Shown in pieces: positions 52,888 to 54,857 of a stretch of 54,857 bases of DNA (the first letter of the stretch is position 1; each line of letters begins with the position of its first letter). Source of the DNA: Treponema sp. Lineage in GTDB: Bacteria > Spirochaetota > Spirochaetia > Treponematales > Treponemataceae. The position numbers and the translations under genes were made by a program. The DNA is taken from NCBI GenBank assembly GCA_024400955.1, contig JAKSLY010000016.1, positions 1 to 54,857 on the forward strand. Reading direction: 5' to 3'. The notes below the pieces were generated by a model. It was not told the DNA's origin and ran no database searches. It saw only the letters and a program-made list of their open reading frames with translations.

Positions 52888-52960
52888 TGGAATCTCCTGT
52901 TTTTTAGTTGACTGTGACCGCCTTTCGCAGTCCCCATGTTTTTTAACTTAAAAAGTTTCG

Positions 52961-53001
52961 AAAAAAAAAGCGGGGACAAACAAAGTTTAATTTATCCCCG
53001 C
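52961..53001 (-). terminator. Intra-operon terminator/attenuator between chvE and gguA
   Basis: GCGGGGA pairs with TCCCCGC (52970-53001) followed on the minus strand by T9. Partial read-through would give excess binding protein over ATPase and permease. Confidence 0.88.
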
Positions 53002-53019
53002 ATCTAGAATCAGCTTAGA

Positions 53020-54075
53020 CTATTTAAGCTGTGCTTCTGTGTAGTATCCTGAATCGATGAGGAGAGCCTTGTAGTTGCTCAGGTCACCGTATACTGGATC
53101 ACAAAGGTATGAAGGAATTACACCTGTACCGTTGTTGTATGTCTTGTTGTCGTTGATTTCTGGCTTTGTTCCCTTCATGAGAGCGTCAACCATACCAACA
53201 ACCTTTGTTGCGAGTGTACGTGTATCCTTGAAGATAGACATAGCCTGTGTACCAGCGATCATGTTCTTTACAGAACCGATGTCACAGTCCTGACCTGTGA
53301 TGAGTGGGAAGTTAGCTGCTGTGTAACCTGCTGCCTTAAGAGCGTTTGTGATACCCATAGCGCATGAGTCGTTTGATGAGTAAACTGCATCAAGCTTTGT
53401 TCCCTTTGGACCGTATCCGTTAGATGTAATAAGGTTTTCCATTCTCTTCTGTGCTTCTTCTGTTGACCAGTTGAGTGTTGCACACTGAGCCTTTGATGTC
53501 TGTCCTGAGCGGCAAACGAGAACTCCCTTGTCGAGGTATGGCTTGAGTGTATCCATAGCACCACCGAAGAAGAAGTTGATGTTGTTGTCATCTGGAGAAC
53601 CTGTGAAGAATTCGATGTAAGCTGGATCATCCTTTGAGCGTGTCTTAAGGTTGAGCTTTTCTACGAGGTAGTCACCCTGGATTGTACCTACTTTGTAGTT
53701 ATCGAATGTAGCGTAGTAAGAAACAGCCTTTGAGTTCATGATAAGGCGGTCGTAAGCGATTACTGGAATCTTCTTCTTCTTTGCATTGTCGAGAACGCTC
53801 TTGAGAGCTGAACCATCGATAGATGCGATAACGAGAACTTCACACTTACCTGTTACCATGTTTTCAATCTGTGAAACCTGTGTTGCAATGTCGTTGTTTG
53901 CATACTGAAGGTCAACTGTGTAGCCAGCCTTTTCGAGCTGTGACTTCATGTTTGAACCGTCCTGATTCCAGCGCTGGAGATCCTTTGTTGGCATTGAAAC
54001 ACCAACCTTTGTCTTTGCAGCAAATACTGGAAGTACCATTGCAGCAGCAAATACTACAGCTAATAATTTTTTCAT
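53020..54075 (-). CDS. chvE: ChvE-type sugar-binding protein of the monosaccharide ABC transporter
   Basis: 351 residues. Signal peptide MKKLLAVVFAAAMVLPVFAA; no lipobox, so it is a free periplasmic protein. The mature part is highly like ChvE of Agrobacterium in my memory of that sequence: VGVSMPTKDLQRWNQDG, DLQYANNDIATQVSQIENMVT, VLVIASIDGSAL, IAYDRLIMNS..VSYYATFDNYKVG, GSPDDNN, TGQDCDIGSVKNMIAGTQAMSIFKDTR, GYYTEAQLK. ChvE binds glucose, galactose, arabinose, xylose and related sugars. AGGAGG eight bases before the ATG and biased codons suggest very high expression. Confidence 0.95.
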   Translation of the reverse strand: MKKLLAVVFAAAMVLPVFAAKTKVGVSMPTKDLQRWNQDGSNMKSQLEKAGYTVDLQYANNDIATQVSQIENMVTGKCEVLVIASIDGSALKSVLDNAKKKKIPVIAYDRLIMNSKAVSYYATFDNYKVGTIQGDYLVEKLNLKTRSKDDPAYIEFFTGSPDDNNINFFFGGAMDTLKPYLDKGVLVCRSGQTSKAQCATLNWSTEEAQKRMENLITSNGYGPKGTKLDAVYSSNDSCAMGITNALKAAGYTAANFPLITGQDCDIGSVKNMIAGTQAMSIFKDTRTLATKVVGMVDALMKGTKPEINDNKTYNNGTGVIPSYLCDPVYGDLSNYKALLIDSGYYTEAQLK

Positions 54076-54129
54076 AAGATAATCCTCCTTTTTTGATATC
54101 TTAATGATTTAAATTTTAAGTGAGAGCAG

Positions 54130-54180
54130 GCACCGGCACTGCAAGCACCGGCACGCACTCCTGTTCTTAGGATGATTATA
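54130..54180 (-). promoter_or_regulatory. chvE promoter -10 and direct repeats in the leader
   Basis: TATAAT on the minus strand (54180-54175) without a good -35, which suggests an activator. In the leader two copies of GTGCCGGTGC lie 16 bases apart (about 54155-54146 and 54139-54130), possible regulator sites. The AT-rich region 54190-54330 upstream has several TTCTTGAATTTT-like tracts but no motif I can name. Confidence 0.45.
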
Positions 54181-54434
54181 TCTTATACCAAAAGGGGCTC
54201 CGCGGATTATCGAATTTCTTGAATTTTTTGCTAATTTATGTGAATTCCCCAAAAAATTCTGGTAAATTTTGAATAATTTTGGGATTTTTCTAGATTTTTT
54301 TGTTATTCAGGCACCAAATTTAACAAAATTTTGCTATATTCCGGACCTGGAAAACCGGACAGCTCCAACTTTCCACATCAGGGCGTTCCATTATTTATGG
54401 ATGCAGTTTCGGCAGGCCTTAAAACCCTGATCCT

Positions 54435-54474
54435 AAAAAAAACAACCCAGCCACAGAACATCGATGGCTGGGTT
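54435..54474 (-). terminator. Terminator after the Rpn-type nuclease gene
   Basis: AACCCAGCCA (54444-54453) pairs with TGGCTGGGTT (54465-54474); on the minus strand it is followed by GTTTTTTTT. Confidence 0.85.
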
Positions 54475-54509
54475 ATATGCTGAAAGCATTTGAAGTTTAC
54501 TGATAAATG

Positions 54510-54857
54510 CTATTCTTGCGGTAGGGTCAGTCCATGCTCCTTCATGTATGCCTTGTATTTCTCAAGTTCAGCAATTTCTGCATCCTTTTGGCTTAACTGC
54601 GAGGCCTGCTGGTCTATGATGGGCTGCAGGCGCTGCTCGGTAAAGTACACGCCGTCTTCAAAAAAACATCTGTGGGCAGTTTCCTCGTCGTATTCCGTCA
54701 TTCCCATATATTTTACCTCCGCCTGTTCTGCTCGGAAAAAACCATCCAGCAGGTTGTTCCTTACGGCATAATCAAGGGCCCTGTCCGTTGACTGGTCAAG
54801 GTTCTGTCCTTTCCTCATGCCTTCCTGAACCATTCTAACATAGGTGCAGTAGTCCTT
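54510..54857 (-). CDS. C-terminal part of an Rpn/PD-(D/E)XK nuclease family putative transposase
   Basis: Partial; the frame runs off the window edge. The visible 115 residues begin KDYCTYVRMVQEGMRKGQNLDQSTDRALDYAV and continue NNLLDGFFRAEQAEVKYMGMTEYDEETAHR, the standard tail of Rpn (recombination-promoting nuclease)/PDDEXK-family transposase-like proteins common in Treponema and gut bacteria. The catalytic domain is outside. The last 35 residues form a coiled coil (SQKDAEIAELEKYKAYM). Whether the gene is intact cannot be judged. Confidence 0.7.
   Translation of the reverse strand, partial: KDYCTYVRMVQEGMRKGQNLDQSTDRALDYAVRNNLLDGFFRAEQAEVKYMGMTEYDEETAHRCFFEDGVYFTEQRLQPIIDQQASQLSQKDAEIAELEKYKAYMKEHGLTLPQE

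Noticed and set aside
1..54857. Reverse transcriptase, template repeat or Avd-like accessory gene of a retroelement
   Set aside because: I read all frames for a reverse transcriptase YxDD-type protein and looked for AAC-rich template sequence; none is present in this window.
54510..54857. Complete insertion sequence at the right edge
   Set aside because: Only the C-terminal part of an Rpn-type protein is visible; no terminal inverted repeats or target duplications can be seen on this side.

Overview
The window looks like a chromosomal segment of a saccharolytic, gut- or rumen-type Treponema (Spirochaetes). The basis is the mix of families: a phosphofructokinase of the trypanosome/TP0108 type, spirochaete-style lipoproteins with relaxed lipoboxes, ankyrin and BspA-like leucine-rich proteins, beta-barrel outer-membrane proteins, a double-dCache-like chemoreceptor, PtsI, and a ChvE-GguA-GguB monosaccharide ABC transporter. 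Genus is an inference from protein families, not from a database match. Genes are dense, in short operons on both strands. No tRNA, rRNA, CRISPR array or intact insertion sequence was found.

Layout. 1-2.4 kb: lemA plus two TPM-domain genes (minus). 2.4-5.3 kb: phosphofructokinase and an outer-membrane protein (plus). 5.3-8.0 kb: an FMN/FAD fumarate-reductase-like flavoprotein and a leucine-rich repeat protein (minus). 8.0-9.4 kb: a porin-like protein behind a structured 5' leader. 9.4-13.6 kb: two ankyrin proteins (minus). 13.7-16.8 kb: pseudouridine synthase, a cytidylate-kinase-like protein and an ArsB/NhaD-type transporter. 16.8-19.4 kb: an accessory-looking stretch with a lipoprotein whose C-terminus looks like the variable region of a diversity-generating retroelement, followed by about 1.1 kb of repeats, hairpins, an orphan promoter and a candidate small RNA. 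19.4-25.7 kb: chemoreceptor, ECF sigma/anti-sigma with an acyl-ACP thioesterase, and a divergent acyl-CoA synthetase. 25.8-33.9 kb: B12/radical-SAM-like protein, TetR, Rsm22-like methyltransferase, MerR, Der GTPase and PtsI. 34.1-34.6 kb: BrnT/BrnA toxin-antitoxin. 34.7-46.9 kb: M18 aminopeptidase, HAD phosphatase, HD-GYP-receiver protein, hybrid histidine kinase, DUF1538 membrane protein with a tandem PII-like partner, BirA, an exonuclease/phosphatase-family lipoprotein, a periplasmic protein and a beta-CASP ribonuclease-like protein. 46.9-54.9 kb: SlyX, an EAL phosphodiesterase, a hemolysin-III family protein, the sugar ABC transporter, and the end of an Rpn-type nuclease/transposase.

How parts may work together. 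The hybrid kinase and the neighbouring HD-GYP-receiver protein look like one phosphorelay that would lower cyclic di-GMP; the EAL protein is a second candidate c-di-GMP phosphodiesterase. Thioesterase and acyl-CoA synthetase sit back to back and suggest fatty-acid release and reactivation, in an operon with an envelope-stress type sigma factor. The ChvE transporter has a terminator between the binding-protein gene and the ATPase gene, the usual way to overproduce the binding protein.

The main points for follow-up are the retroelement-like variable lipoprotein with no reverse transcriptase in view, the porin leader with mutually exclusive pairings, a set of five promoters whose -10 box lies exactly six bases before the start codon (leaderless mRNAs), an orphan promoter plus candidate sRNA, and a beta-CASP leader that displays an anti-Shine-Dalgarno loop.
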